Shown: positions 33,459 to 42,750 of the stretch, piece by piece
How positions within the stretch are numbered: the stretch's first letter is position 1
Layout of the letters: each line of letters starts with the position of its first letter
Assembly: GCF_900473965.1 (NCBI RefSeq)
Contig: NZ_UCNJ01000012.1
Span: 425,060-489,059, forward strand
From: Synechococcus sp. UW179A
GTDB taxonomy: Bacteria > Cyanobacteriota > Cyanobacteriia > PCC-6307 > Cyanobiaceae
Length of the DNA stretch: 64,000 nucleotides
Reading direction: 5' to 3'
The notes under the pieces: model-generated
Database searches by the model: none
Seen by the model: only the letters and a program-made list of their open reading frames with translations
What the model was told of the DNA's origin: nothing
Made by a program: the position numbers and the translations under genes

Positions 33459-34514
33459 ATGGCGCCCAGTTTCACTGAAATTGCTTACCGAACCATGCAG
33501 CAGGGCCGCAGCCTGGCTGGTCTGGTTCACAAGGAACTGAGCACCAAGGTGATGGAAGTGGTGGCGCCGGATGTAGTGCCGAAAACGCAACCTGTTCCCA
33601 GCGAAATGATCGATGCGCTGCGTCAGTCGCTGGATGAGTTGCACGCGCGTGACTGGCAGGATTCTGAGACGGGGATTTACCCCCAGTCTCTGCTGTTCGA
33701 TATCCCGTGGCTGGAATGGGCTGAACGCTATCCGAAGGTCTGGCTAGACCTGCCTTCCAACTGGGCAAGAAGGCGTGCCAGAGACGTCAAGGACATCCCT
33801 GATCTGCCCAATCGCGATCTTTATCCCGACTACTACCTCCAAAATTTCCACCATCAGACTGATGGCTACCTCAGCGATCATTCCGCTGAGCTATACGACC
33901 TGCAGGTCGACATCCTGTTCAACGGCGCTGCTGATGCCATGCGTCGTCGGATTCTTCCTTATCTATGCAAGGGACTCAACCGATTTGCTGATCGCCCCGA
34001 GGGCAGCCTGCGCATTCTCGATGTTGCCACCGGAACGGGCAGAACATTGCATCAAATTCGTGCTGCGCTTCCGCAGGCCACTCTGGTGGGAGTGGATCTT
34101 TCTGAGGCCTACCTGCGCCAGGCCAATCGATGGTTGAACCAATCCAACAAGCCTCTGGTGCAGCTGGTTCAGGGCAACGCGGAACGGATGCCCTTCGATG
34201 ACGCTGGCTTCCAAGGGATCACTTGCGTATTCCTCTTTCACGAACTGCCTGCAGATGCACGACAGGCCGTTTTACAGGACTGCTACCGACTGCTCGAACC
34301 AGGCGGGGTTTTGGTTTTGGCGGATTCTGTTCAATTGAAGGATTCGCCTCAGTTCGACGTTGCCATGGACAATTTCAGGCGAGTTTTTCACGAGCCCTAC
34401 TACCGCAATTTCATCAGTGATGACATTGACCAGCGCCTTGAAGATGCAGGCTTCAGTGATGTTCAGGCCGAATCTCATTTCATGACCAGGGTGTGGACGG
34501 CCACCAAGAATTGA
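33459..34514 (+). CDS. Class I SAM-dependent methyltransferase
   Basis: 351 residues. An N-terminal domain of ~150 residues precedes a Rossmann methyltransferase with motif I ILDVATGTGRTLHQI, then VGVDLSEAYLRQA, QGNAERMPFDDAGFQ, and LLEPGGVLVLADSVQ, close to the UbiE/Methyltransf_11 group. Substrate unknown. ATG start, good coding character throughout. Confidence 0.85.
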   Translation: MAPSFTEIAYRTMQQGRSLAGLVHKELSTKVMEVVAPDVVPKTQPVPSEMIDALRQSLDELHARDWQDSETGIYPQSLLFDIPWLEWAERYPKVWLDLPSNWARRRARDVKDIPDLPNRDLYPDYYLQNFHHQTDGYLSDHSAELYDLQVDILFNGAADAMRRRILPYLCKGLNRFADRPEGSLRILDVATGTGRTLHQIRAALPQATLVGVDLSEAYLRQANRWLNQSNKPLVQLVQGNAERMPFDDAGFQGITCVFLFHELPADARQAVLQDCYRLLEPGGVLVLADSVQLKDSPQFDVAMDNFRRVFHEPYYRNFISDDIDQRLEDAGFSDVQAESHFMTRVWTATKN

Positions 34515-34598
34515 TCACTCAACACAGTGATTCCCTGACATAGACGCTTGCAGGGGCATGGCAACCCCATATGGTGCAATCACTCAGGGACTCCGTCC

Positions 34599-34913
34599 AT
34601 GTCGAATCCTTTTCGGATCCGCTGGTTGCGGGGATGGACCTTTCAGATCGTTTTCATGGAAGGCAAGGTTCAGGTTGAGGCTCACGGTTTCGGAATCTGC
34701 CTGAGAACGGCCTTGAATTCCGGCGAAAGCCCTATCGCAGCTGCGGATCGTTTAGTGCTTGCAGAGGATCGACGTCGGCGAGCTCTCTACCAAGCTTGGG
34801 TGAAAGGCCAGCCCCTTCCTACACCGCAGGAAGGCCAACCACATCCTGAGGAACGTCTTCAGGATGCCCCGGATTCTCTAGTGGTGGTCGATAGCTCAGC
34901 GGTAGCAGCCTGA
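34599..34913 (+). CDS. Conserved hypothetical protein, 104 residues
   Basis: Begins MSNPFRIRWLRGWTFQIVFM, with a compact N-terminal half and a disordered acidic Pro/Gln-rich tail (~70-104). ATG 34599 was taken over upstream in-frame codons. No domain recognised. Confidence 0.6.
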   Translation: MSNPFRIRWLRGWTFQIVFMEGKVQVEAHGFGICLRTALNSGESPIAAADRLVLAEDRRRRALYQAWVKGQPLPTPQEGQPHPEERLQDAPDSLVVVDSSAVAA

Positions 34914-34916
34914 GGT

Positions 34917-35177
34917 TCAGCGAGTCAGCCACCACCCCAGGGCAAGGGCCGGACCACCCCAGCGCAGGGCTCTCCAGAACCGCTGACCTCGTTCAGGCGT
35001 GATCAGCCAGTTGAGAGCTTCAGGATCAGTCTCGATCAATCGACGCAGTAGTCGACGCTGCTGGATCCGTCGGATCGAGCGTCGATCCTTGGCCTCCCAG
35101 GACCTGGGCTGATAACGGAGAAGGGAGCGCAGTCCATGCAAACCTCCCCGACCGCGTAGCTGCCTGTTCACCACCAT
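34917..35177 (-). CDS. Hypothetical basic protein with C-terminal hydrophobic segment
   Basis: About 86 residues, arginine-rich in the middle (DRRSIRRIQQRRLLRRLIE), with WRALRWGGPALALGWWLTR at the end, possibly a membrane-associated helix. It converges on the 104-residue gene with a three-base gap. Family unknown. Confidence 0.5.
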   Translation of the reverse strand: MVVNRQLRGRGGLHGLRSLLRYQPRSWEAKDRRSIRRIQQRRLLRRLIETDPEALNWLITPERGQRFWRALRWGGPALALGWWLTR

Positions 35178-35227
35178 CAGCAATCACACAGGCCAGGATA
35201 GAGAGACACTGCTGATCCAACGCCAAC

Positions 35228-35476
35228 GTGTCCGCGAAGAAATGGCCAGAACAAGCGATTGAGCAGGCCCTGACGCTGCATCAGAGTCTCAGCATCAGTG
35301 ATCGTGAATGGCACAGACTCAAAGGCGATGCGGATCGACGTGGAGCCGAATTACTGGCTGCGGCGCTGGCACAACTGCTCCAGAATGGGCGCAATGATGA
35401 TGTGGAAGCACTAACTCAGCAGGCTCTGGGTTGGATCAGGGGAGAGCTGAAAGACCCTGGCTGCCCTCGGCACTGA
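35228..35476 (+). CDS. Conserved cyanobacterial protein, 82 residues
   Basis: GTG start. Helical protein ending ALTQQALGWIRGELKDPGCP; this C-terminal GELKDPGCP block gives it a conserved look. Possibly the DUF6439 family, but I am not certain. It overlaps the convergent kinase-like gene by 41 bases. Confidence 0.65.
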   Translation: MSAKKWPEQAIEQALTLHQSLSISDREWHRLKGDADRRGAELLAAALAQLLQNGRNDDVEALTQQALGWIRGELKDPGCPRH

Positions 35477-35900
35477 TCTCTCTTTGGCAGGATCCAGGCC
35501 GACGGCAGGCCAGCTGAACCCTATTGCCGCGACGGCTCCAGCGAATGTCATCAAAACACTGGTGCATCAAAAACAGACCGCGCCCTTGATTGGCATCAAC
35601 TCGGTCCGGCAGACAGCCCTGTCGTGCATCTCTCGATAAACCATCGCCCTCATCCTGGATCTGCCAGATCAACCAGTTCGGCGTGAGAATCCGACGGATT
35701 CGCAGACATTTGCGAGGGTCTCCGGCATTGCCGTGACGCACGGCATTGACCAGTGCTTCCTGCAGACCCAATTGCAGCCGACACGAGGTCTCGTTGCAGT
35801 CAACTGGCTCCAACAACAGCTCCATCAATGGACTGAGCTGAAACGTTGACGGAAGGATGAAGTCCGCCCACCGGAACGAAGGTAGAAATCGGCTGAACAT
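35436..35900 (-). CDS. ATP-binding protein of the anti-sigma factor (RsbW/SpoIIAB) type
   Basis: A 154-residue GHKL ATPase without a histidine-phosphotransfer domain. The N box reads GLQEALVNAVRHGN, then QIQDEGDGLS (G1) and NQGRGLFLMHQCFDDI (G2). Such proteins phosphorylate or sequester partners in partner-switching control of sigma factors. No sigma factor, STAS-domain anti-anti-sigma or PP2C phosphatase lies beside it, so its partner is elsewhere. Confidence 0.8.
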   Translation of the reverse strand: MFSRFLPSFRWADFILPSTFQLSPLMELLLEPVDCNETSCRLQLGLQEALVNAVRHGNAGDPRKCLRIRRILTPNWLIWQIQDEGDGLSRDARQGCLPDRVDANQGRGLFLMHQCFDDIRWSRRGNRVQLACRRPGSCQREISAEGSQGLSALP

Positions 35901-35966
35901 CAGCGCTGTTTCATCCTTTTCGACCTTACCGGCCTGCTGACGTTCTGCCAGAGAAAGCCAACGCTG

Positions 35967-36680
35967 TCATGACCTACTCGCCAACCCAGGATGCTGGAGA
36001 AGTGCATCCATCAGACGCACGCCCCGGAGTTGGTTAACCAATGGCATATGTCCTTCAGGCGCTTCCATGCACCACTGAAAACTGCCTGGGTAACGGGTCC
36101 AGACACCATCCTTCTTCCAGCCGATCCTCGGCCAAAGCCTTTCGTAACGCCCGCCGAGTGTGCTCAGTAGTCGAGATTGAACCGTGAATCCGAAGCGTCC
36201 CTGGGAGTAGGCGATCCAGAGTCTGTCGATGGTGGTCAAATCCAGAGCCTCCATCGCGGGGACTTCGCTGAAATACACGTATCCCCGTTGCACAGCCTGG
36301 TCACCGGCCAGTTGACGCAGTGCGGAACTGGTGAGGCGATCAGCCTGCTCAAACTGCTCATGAAGTAAAGCCTGTTGCAAAGCCGTGTAGTCGATCCCAC
36401 AGGACGACGGCATCTGGAACCAACCATTGGAGACTCCAGGAATGGCCTCCAGAGCCTTGGGCTGGTGACGTTGAAGGATCTGCAAAATCCAGCCCGCCCC
36501 CCACTCATCACCCTCTGGGGAATAGGCCTTGAGGGCAACAACAGCTTTGCCTGAAAGCTGCTCTGAAACTTTTTCCAGAGCAGAAGCCGTTGAACGCTTC
36601 TGCCGAGATGATCCCGAAACCAGTCGTTCCAGCAACTGATCAATGCCGAGTTCTGTTGAGGGTGGTCGTCCGGAAAGCAT
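35967..36680 (-). CDS. GUN4 domain protein
   Basis: 237 residues with an N-terminal helical domain (~1-90) and a C-terminal GUN4 domain: DYTALQQALLHEQFEQADRL, then FSEVPAMEALDLTTIDRLWI, YSQGRFGFTVQ and GWKKDGVW. GUN4 proteins bind protoporphyrin and Mg-protoporphyrin and stimulate Mg-chelatase. Cyanobacteria often have more than one paralogue, and I cannot say whether this is the chelatase regulator. Confidence 0.85.
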   Translation of the reverse strand: MLSGRPPSTELGIDQLLERLVSGSSRQKRSTASALEKVSEQLSGKAVVALKAYSPEGDEWGAGWILQILQRHQPKALEAIPGVSNGWFQMPSSCGIDYTALQQALLHEQFEQADRLTSSALRQLAGDQAVQRGYVYFSEVPAMEALDLTTIDRLWIAYSQGRFGFTVQSRLLSTLGGRYERLWPRIGWKKDGVWTRYPGSFQWCMEAPEGHMPLVNQLRGVRLMDALLQHPGLASRS

Positions 36681-36721
36681 GGCAAGGTGCCGGCCACTGA
36701 CTGGCTCAGCATTGGCCCACT

Positions 36722-37777
36722 ATGTCAGGCATGGGCAACAGCATCGTGACCGGTCTCAATTGCTTCCGCACGGCGAAGGGGACCATCGTGGATGTGAGAA
36801 CACCCTCAGAATTTGCTCAAGGTCACTGGCCAGGGGCTGTGAATATCCCCCTATTCAGCGATGAACAGCGTCATCAGGTGGGGCTGGCCTACAAGCAACA
36901 GGGTCGGCTGAACGCGATCCAACTCGGTTTAAGGCTCTGCGGCCCATCCCTGGAGGACTTATCGGTTGCACTCACAACGGCAGCCGGAGGACCCGCAAAT
37001 GCGCTGAGGATCTATTGCTGGCGTGGAGGCATGCGCTCCAACAGCATGGGTTGGCTGGCTGGACTAAGCGATCACCCCGTCACGGTGCTGAATGGGGGGT
37101 ACAAGAGCTATCGACGATGGGTGCTGGATCGCTTCGAGCAGATATGGCCGCTGCGGGTGCTGGGCGGAAGGACAGGAACGGGCAAGACCGATCTGCTTCT
37201 GGAATTAAACAGACAGGGCGTTGGTGTGATCGATCTCGAGGGTCTCGCCAGCCACCGTGGTAGCAGTTTCGGCAATCTGGGCATGCCGCCACAACCGACC
37301 AGCGAACACTACGAGAACAAACTGGCGGAATGCCTGGAGAACCTGCGTCATAACGGAGTTCAGCAAATCTGGCTGGAAGCCGAAAGCATCCAGGTGGGGC
37401 GCTGCAGGATTCCCAAAGGGCTGTTTGATCAGATGCAAACCTCTCCGGTACTGGAAATCCAGCGCAGTGACCAGGAACGGGTTGAGCGACTTGTGGAGGT
37501 TTACTCGTGTCATGAGGCGGCCGAACTGCGGAAAGCTACGGAACGGATCCAGAAGCGCCTTGGACCTCAGCGCACCCGTCAGGCCCTTGAAGCGATTGAT
37601 TCCCAAAACTGGGATGTGGCCTGTGAAGCCATGCTCGATTACTACGACAGCTGTTATGACCGTGAACTCGAGCGTTCACCGGCTAGATCCTTGGTGAATC
37701 TCCAAGGACTCGACAGCAAGCAAGCAGCAAGACTGCTTCTGGATCAAGGGCACGTCATCCCTGGAATCTCCAATTAA
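36722..37777 (+). CDS. mnmH: tRNA 2-selenouridine synthase / geranylation enzyme
   Basis: 351 residues. The N-terminal rhodanese domain has its catalytic Cys99 in YCWRGGMRSNS; the C-terminal P-loop domain has GGRTGTGKTDLLL (Walker A ~149-156). MnmH exchanges sulfur for selenium at the wobble 2-thiouridine through a geranylated intermediate. No selD is in the window; without selenophosphate the enzyme may only geranylate. Confidence 0.9.
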   Translation: MSGMGNSIVTGLNCFRTAKGTIVDVRTPSEFAQGHWPGAVNIPLFSDEQRHQVGLAYKQQGRLNAIQLGLRLCGPSLEDLSVALTTAAGGPANALRIYCWRGGMRSNSMGWLAGLSDHPVTVLNGGYKSYRRWVLDRFEQIWPLRVLGGRTGTGKTDLLLELNRQGVGVIDLEGLASHRGSSFGNLGMPPQPTSEHYENKLAECLENLRHNGVQQIWLEAESIQVGRCRIPKGLFDQMQTSPVLEIQRSDQERVERLVEVYSCHEAAELRKATERIQKRLGPQRTRQALEAIDSQNWDVACEAMLDYYDSCYDRELERSPARSLVNLQGLDSKQAARLLLDQGHVIPGISN

Positions 37778-37803
37778 GATCCACACCTCCAAGTTGATGA
37801 ACC

Positions 37804-38193
37804 ATGGCAGAAGGTGACAAGGCGGCGATTCAGTTCTTCCGCGGCACTGACGAGCCGGTGATTCCCGATATCCGCATGACGCGAAGCCGCGACGGTCGCA
37901 CCGGGCAGGCCATATTCATTTTCGAGGAACCGCAGGCACTCGCACCGGAAACGATGGAAGCGATCGCCGGCATGTGGATGGTGGATGAAGAAGGCGAAAT
38001 GGTGACCCGTGAAGTGAACGGCCGTTTCGTGAATGGCAAGGCTTTTGCTCTGGAAGCGACCTACACCTGGAAAAGCGAAGCGGATTTCGAACGCTTCATG
38101 CGCTTTGCGCAACGTTATGCGGATGCCAACGGAATGGGTTATTCGCAGAACTCCGGCGACAATGACGCCAGCGAGGAAGGAACAGACGGGTGA
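37804..38193 (+). CDS. psb28: Photosystem II assembly protein Psb28
   Basis: 129 residues: [57 protein letters not shown] and [19 protein letters not shown]. Psb28 binds PSII assembly intermediates that contain CP47. It has an acidic tail after the fold. The stop overlaps the GTG start of the next gene (GTGA). Confidence 0.95.
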   Translation: MAEGDKAAIQFFRGTDEPVIPDIRMTRSRDGRTGQAIFIFEEPQALAPETMEAIAGMWMVDEEGEMVTREVNGRFVNGKAFALEATYTWKSEADFERFMRFAQRYADANGMGYSQNSGDNDASEEGTDG

Positions 38194-39269
38194 AATTTCA
38201 GCACTGGCTCGGACTTGCGGCATTGCTGACATCCGGGCTGTTGCTTTGGAGCCTCCGCGAAGTTCTGATTCATCTCTTCGCCGCCGTGGTGCTTGCCATG
38301 GCGGTTTGCACGCTCGTAGGCGCACTGCGCAGGCGATGGACGATTCAGAGGCCGTTGGCCCTGATCATCTGTCTTCTCGGTCTGGTCTTGATCGTTGCCA
38401 TTGCAGTGGCTGTGATCATTCCACCGTTCTTCAGCCAGTTTCAACAGCTGCTTCAGCAGCTTCCTGCTGCGGCCCGCGAGCTCCAACAGATTGTGATGGG
38501 TTGGGTCAACCAAGCCTCATCGCTTGTCTACGGAGCAGGTGATGGAGCTGGAAGTGGAACTCGGCTCGTTCCGGGTGACCTGACATCACTCCCCAACAGC
38601 ACGGCTCTGGCATCTGGCGTGAGTGGTGGAATTAAGGGTTTGCTGGGTCTTGCCAGCAATCTCGGCAGCGGACTTGTTCAGCTGGTGTTTGTGTTTGCGG
38701 TGGCTCTGATGGTGGCGATTCAGCCGGAGTCCTATCGCAATGTGGCTATTCAGTTGGTGCCTTCCTTCTACAGGAGACGCGCCAAAAGCATTCTTTTGCA
38801 GTGTGGGGAGGCCCTGAGCAGCTGGATGATCGGAGTTCTGATCAGTTCGGTGTGCGTGGGGCTACTGGCGGGAATCGGGCTATCCCTGCTTGGCGTGAAG
38901 TTGGTGATGGCCAATGCTCTGCTGGCTGGCCTGCTCAACGTCATTCCCAATGTGGGGCCCACCCTCAGCACCGTGTTCCCCATGGCGGTGGCTCTACTTG
39001 ACGCACCTTGGAAGGCGCTGGCTGTCCTGGGTCTCTACGTGGTGATCCAACACGTTGAGAGCTATGTGATCACCCCGTCAGTAATGCAGCACCAAGTGAA
39101 CCTGCTTCCTGGCCTCACATTGACTGCACAGTTCATCTTCACCGTGCTGTTTGGACCGCTGGGGCTGTTGATGGCCCTCCCTCTTGCGGTGGTAATGCAG
39201 GTGCTGTTCCGGGAGATCGTGATCCACGACTTGTTGGATCCATGGAAGAAGCGTCGCGCGGCCGCATGA
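38190..39269 (+). CDS. AI-2E family transporter (PerM/TqsA type), first copy
   Basis: 359 residues with about seven to eight membrane helices and the family pattern [12 protein letters not shown] with [12 protein letters not shown]. Members include autoinducer-2 exporters and Na+/H+-type permeases; the substrate here is unknown. GTG start overlapping psb28. A paralogue follows with a four-base overlap. Confidence 0.85.
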   Translation: MKFQHWLGLAALLTSGLLLWSLREVLIHLFAAVVLAMAVCTLVGALRRRWTIQRPLALIICLLGLVLIVAIAVAVIIPPFFSQFQQLLQQLPAAARELQQIVMGWVNQASSLVYGAGDGAGSGTRLVPGDLTSLPNSTALASGVSGGIKGLLGLASNLGSGLVQLVFVFAVALMVAIQPESYRNVAIQLVPSFYRRRAKSILLQCGEALSSWMIGVLISSVCVGLLAGIGLSLLGVKLVMANALLAGLLNVIPNVGPTLSTVFPMAVALLDAPWKALAVLGLYVVIQHVESYVITPSVMQHQVNLLPGLTLTAQFIFTVLFGPLGLLMALPLAVVMQVLFREIVIHDLLDPWKKRRAAA

Positions 39270-40267
39270 ATCCAAGCAACCTGCTGGCAGCTCTCGCCCT
39301 TGTGGTGCTGGCTCTGCTGACCTGGCAGCTGCGCTGGGTGCTGTTGGTGTTGTTCGGTGCCGTGGTTTTGGCTGTCGCCCTCGATGTCCCCATTCGCCAT
39401 TTGATCAAGCGCTACCGATTGCCTCGACCGCTGGCTCTGTTGGCGGTGCTGCTGATCGGGATCATTGGAGGGCTGTTGGTCATGCAGCTTCTACTGCCTC
39501 AGTTGATCTACCAATTCGAACAACTCACGACTCTGTTGCCAGCGCTTTTCGGCCAGGTTCAAGCGTTGCTGTCCAATCAGCCCCTGCTTGGTGAGCTGGC
39601 GCGAAGCCTGCCCGACCAATTCAGCTGGGAGCGCATTCAACCTTTCGGATTTCAGTTGCTCGGCGTGGCCGGTGGAGCGGCCAACGGTCTGGTTCAGGTG
39701 CTGCTGATGAGCCTGCTGGCGGTGCTGCTTGCCCTGGACCCCTCAGCACATCGACGCATGCTGATTGTTGCAACACCGCGACCAGCACGCCCATCCATGG
39801 AGGACCTACTGGACCAGTGCCGCACCGCTCTGGGTGGCTGGCTGGCTGGCATGACCCTCTCTGCCTTAGCGATGTTTCTTTGCACCTGGGCAGGTCTAGC
39901 AATTCTGCGAATTCCACTGGCCCTGCTTTCTGCTTTGGTCTGTGGACTTCTGACCTTCGTACCGACGATCGGGCCCACAGCGGCAACGCTTCTGCCTCTC
40001 AGCCTGGCGTTGATGATCTCACCGGGAACAATGCTTCAGGTGTTGGTGCTGCGACTGGCACTGCAGAACCTGGAAGCGTTCGTACTCACACCGCTGTTGC
40101 TCAGGCGCACCGTGAATCTCCTGCCCACGGTTGCCCTGACTTCCCAGCTGAGCCTGGGTGCTCTGCTGGGACTACCTGGGGTGTTACTGGCGCTTCCTCT
40201 GGTGGTGGTGCTTCAGGTGGGGATGGAGCAGGTTGTGGTTAAGAAGATCATGGACCGCTGGACTTAA
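39266..40267 (+). CDS. AI-2E family transporter, second copy
   Basis: About 333 residues from ATG 39266 (ATGA overlap with the first copy). It has the same topology and blocks as its neighbour (FVPTIGPTAATLLP, LALQNLEAFVLTPLLL). The two copies differ throughout, so the duplication is old, and tight coupling suggests they may form a hetero-oligomer. Confidence 0.85.
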   Translation: MNPSNLLAALALVVLALLTWQLRWVLLVLFGAVVLAVALDVPIRHLIKRYRLPRPLALLAVLLIGIIGGLLVMQLLLPQLIYQFEQLTTLLPALFGQVQALLSNQPLLGELARSLPDQFSWERIQPFGFQLLGVAGGAANGLVQVLLMSLLAVLLALDPSAHRRMLIVATPRPARPSMEDLLDQCRTALGGWLAGMTLSALAMFLCTWAGLAILRIPLALLSALVCGLLTFVPTIGPTAATLLPLSLALMISPGTMLQVLVLRLALQNLEAFVLTPLLLRRTVNLLPTVALTSQLSLGALLGLPGVLLALPLVVVLQVGMEQVVVKKIMDRWT

Positions 40268-40281
40268 GCGTCTGAATCGTT

Positions 40282-41148
40282 TCAAGCCGGTTGCGAGAGC
40301 TCAAGGATTTTGTAGTACCCCTCAGGCAATGGCAGATTCTGACGATCAGCACTTGATTGAACCGAAGTCCTGAAACTCCTGAGGGCTTGATCCCAGGTCA
40401 GTGCCTGATCATGACGAGCCATTGTCAAACGTTCGACACCTATTCCAAAACCCCAATCTGTGTTAAGGCCAATCTCAGCAATTTCAATTTCCTGGCCGTC
40501 GGGCAAAACATATTCAATCGAATACGTCTCCAATGAAGGCGAACGGGGATGACCCTTGGGTTCAAAATATCCTGATCCTTTTCCAGCAATCCGAGCCTCA
40601 TTCAAGTCAACGAAGCGAATCTGCGATTGTTGAATTCCGTACCTTTTAAGCCAAGGCAAATGAGCCAGTACGTTGTCTGTGCCTGTTATTTTTAATCGAT
40701 CGTGAGCGAGACCGATTCGGCTAAGCAAAAGATTCAGGACGAGGTCAATACTTGGGCTGGATCGGCTTCCTCCTGGGGAGCCTAGGCTCAATATGTGAAA
40801 GAGCGGAAGAGTCCCTGACCTGGACTTTTCACTAACATCTTCCACGCGTGAAGCCGGTTGTATACAAAACTCATTGACGCCAATCATCGAAAGATTGTCG
40901 TCAAATTCCAAGCCTCCATTGAATTCATAGCCGGTCACCAAGGGCCCGGATTGAACCAACTTGTAACCATATCCTTGGAAGAATTTGATTAAATCGTTAG
41001 CCGTTTCAGAAACCTGAGCATTAACAAATTCATTTTTAACTTTGTTGCTTCGCTCTTCTGCGTTTGAGCGCTTCAACAATCTAAAATTGCCCAGTACAAC
41101 AACGGCAAATGTTGTCAAGCCAATAAACGTTCTGCGAAGCATGGCCAT
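40282..41148 (-). CDS. Alanyl-tRNA-synthetase-like protein with N-terminal export or anchor segment
   Basis: 288 residues. The N-terminus MAMLRRTFIGLTTFAVVVLG is Tat-like or a membrane anchor. From ~50 the chain follows the class IIc AlaRS catalytic domain: LIKFFQGYGYKLVQSGPLV, MIGVNEFCIQPASRVEDV, LPLFHILSLG, SRIGLAHDRLKITGTD, and motif 3 GFGIGVERLTMARH (~240-253). Editing and C-Ala domains are absent, and length is about a third of AlaRS. Motif 2 is not obvious. It is probably not a normal synthetase; function unknown. The assignment is by eye. Confidence 0.6.
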   Translation of the reverse strand: MAMLRRTFIGLTTFAVVVLGNFRLLKRSNAEERSNKVKNEFVNAQVSETANDLIKFFQGYGYKLVQSGPLVTGYEFNGGLEFDDNLSMIGVNEFCIQPASRVEDVSEKSRSGTLPLFHILSLGSPGGSRSSPSIDLVLNLLLSRIGLAHDRLKITGTDNVLAHLPWLKRYGIQQSQIRFVDLNEARIAGKGSGYFEPKGHPRSPSLETYSIEYVLPDGQEIEIAEIGLNTDWGFGIGVERLTMARHDQALTWDQALRSFRTSVQSSADRQNLPLPEGYYKILELSQPA

Positions 41149-41311
41149 TCTTCAATTCTCCACATGTAACACATTTAGAACGCTCTACAAACGTCGGGGA
41201 TGATCTTCAAACGCAACAATGATCAGAAGCAACAGAGAAAAATCTAAATAGCGCTTGCCCATGTCTAAGCAGACGCTATTCAGAGCTGGTGTTCAAAATG
41301 CAGCCGAGCAA

Positions 41312-41794
41312 TCAACCTCCGTACTGCCAGCCGGTGGTGCTCAGCTCAAGAGCCGCTCCATCACGGTGCAACACAGCTGATTTAACTTCACCAATGAACA
41401 CGGTGTGATCGCCGTGGGCCAACTCGCCAACCAGCTCGCACTCAACACCACCTAGTGCATCCTTCAGGATCGGCAGCCCGAGGGAGCCGAGATCAAAGGG
41501 CGCGGCCTCAAACCGGCCACCCACCGCCGACTGGGGCTTGAAAAATGTCGCAGCCAGATCCTTCTGATCGGCTGCCAACACGTTCAGCGAAAAACGACGA
41601 GTGCGCTTGATCATGCCGTTGCTGGTGCTATCGGCACGCACCCCCATCACGACCAGAGGCGGCTCGAATGAACCCTGGGTGACCCAGCTGGCAGTGAAAC
41701 CATTCACCTCATCACCTTCCGCGACACCGCAGATGAACAACCCATGAGGGATTTTCCGCAACAGTGTCTTCTTGGCGTTCAGATCAAGCGACAT
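41312..41794 (-). CDS. Flavin reductase domain protein
   Basis: 160 residues of the flavin reductase-like FMN-binding fold. It has VNGFTASWVTQGSFEPPLVV, then SNGMIKRTRRFSLNVL and a conserved HGDHTVFIGEV motif near the C-terminus. Stand-alone members reduce flavin or bind FMN; in cyanobacteria related domains are fused to flavodiiron proteins. The partner is unknown. Confidence 0.85.
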   Translation of the reverse strand: MSLDLNAKKTLLRKIPHGLFICGVAEGDEVNGFTASWVTQGSFEPPLVVMGVRADSTSNGMIKRTRRFSLNVLAADQKDLAATFFKPQSAVGGRFEAAPFDLGSLGLPILKDALGGVECELVGELAHGDHTVFIGEVKSAVLHRDGAALELSTTGWQYGG

Positions 41795-41933
41795 GGCGGT
41801 TCGTGCTCACGATGTGGGAAGAATAGGCAAAACCGTGACAGCACAACGTGTCAGCGCTGCAGACAACAGAGGGAGACTGCTAGTTTTCAACGGCTTATGA
41901 GCAGGATCCCTGGACCGGCCCTCCTCCCTGAGT

Positions 41934-42527
41934 GTGTTCGCAACGGTGGCCGGAAGCGGAGTAGTGGGCCTGTTGATCTACGCCGGCTTCTTTTACGCCG
42001 ACCTGCGTCGAACCAGTTCAACGTTGGAGCCTCAGGAGCGTCGCCCCTCCTATCCAACCCAAGCGAAGGCCGAACAGGAAGCCGAACGCTGGATCGAGGA
42101 GGGGGGCACCTTCACCGTCAAGACCACAAAGCGTGTTCGCAGGACCATTCCCCTCACCCGCCAGGAACGGCGCAAACTCGAGCTATTAGCTGATGAAAAG
42201 CGCAGAGCCCTGATTGAGGCGGACTATGAAGCCTGTCTCAATCAAGCGGCGACGGATCTCGCCAAAGAGCTCTGCTCCTTTCAGCAGTTACCGCCCAACG
42301 ACAATTCGACCGCATCGGGGGTAGGTGATTCCAGTGGTCTTCCCTCCACCAAAGTCGTTGAAGATGTTCGTGTTCAGACCAGTCAACGCCCGCGCCGAAC
42401 ATGCACTCCCGTGAGTTCTTATCGACGTCTCAACTGCATTGAATTCGACGTGGACAGGAATGAAGAAGTCAGCAGAGAACAGCAGAACTCCCTGGAGATC
42501 AGGGGGTATCGACAATTTCGTTACTGA
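41934..42527 (+). CDS. Conserved membrane-anchored hypothetical protein
   Basis: 197 residues from GTG 41934. One N-terminal helix (GSGVVGLLIYAGFFYADL), then a charged Arg/Glu-rich region and a C-terminal part with several cysteines. No family recognised. The last 29 bases overlap the convergent gene at 42499. Confidence 0.6.
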   Translation: MFATVAGSGVVGLLIYAGFFYADLRRTSSTLEPQERRPSYPTQAKAEQEAERWIEEGGTFTVKTTKRVRRTIPLTRQERRKLELLADEKRRALIEADYEACLNQAATDLAKELCSFQQLPPNDNSTASGVGDSSGLPSTKVVEDVRVQTSQRPRRTCTPVSSYRRLNCIEFDVDRNEEVSREQQNSLEIRGYRQFRY

Positions 42528-42750
42528 GGCGCCGATGGCGCGGACCGTAATGAATCCAAAGCGAAGGTTGCAGCACCAGCACAACAACCGCCAGCAAATG
42601 ATGGCGCACCGCAAAGATCAAAGCCGTCAGGGTGACCTGATCCGCTAACAATCGCAGTTCAGTTCTGAGATCGCTCAGAGCAAGCAGCAGCAACAGCAGC
42701 GGTATCCAGCGCTGGGAACGGACTCGTGCTGTCGCTGAACGTTCAGGCAC
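42499..42750 (-). CDS. Small membrane protein downstream of secF
   Basis: 83 residues; GTG start at 42750 overlaps the secF stop by eight bases. Two hydrophobic segments (WIPLLLLLLALSDL and VRHHLLAVVVLVLQPSLW). The position suggests co-expression with secDF, but no function is known. Confidence 0.6.
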   Translation of the reverse strand: MPERSATARVRSQRWIPLLLLLLALSDLRTELRLLADQVTLTALIFAVRHHLLAVVVLVLQPSLWIHYGPRHRRLSNEIVDTP

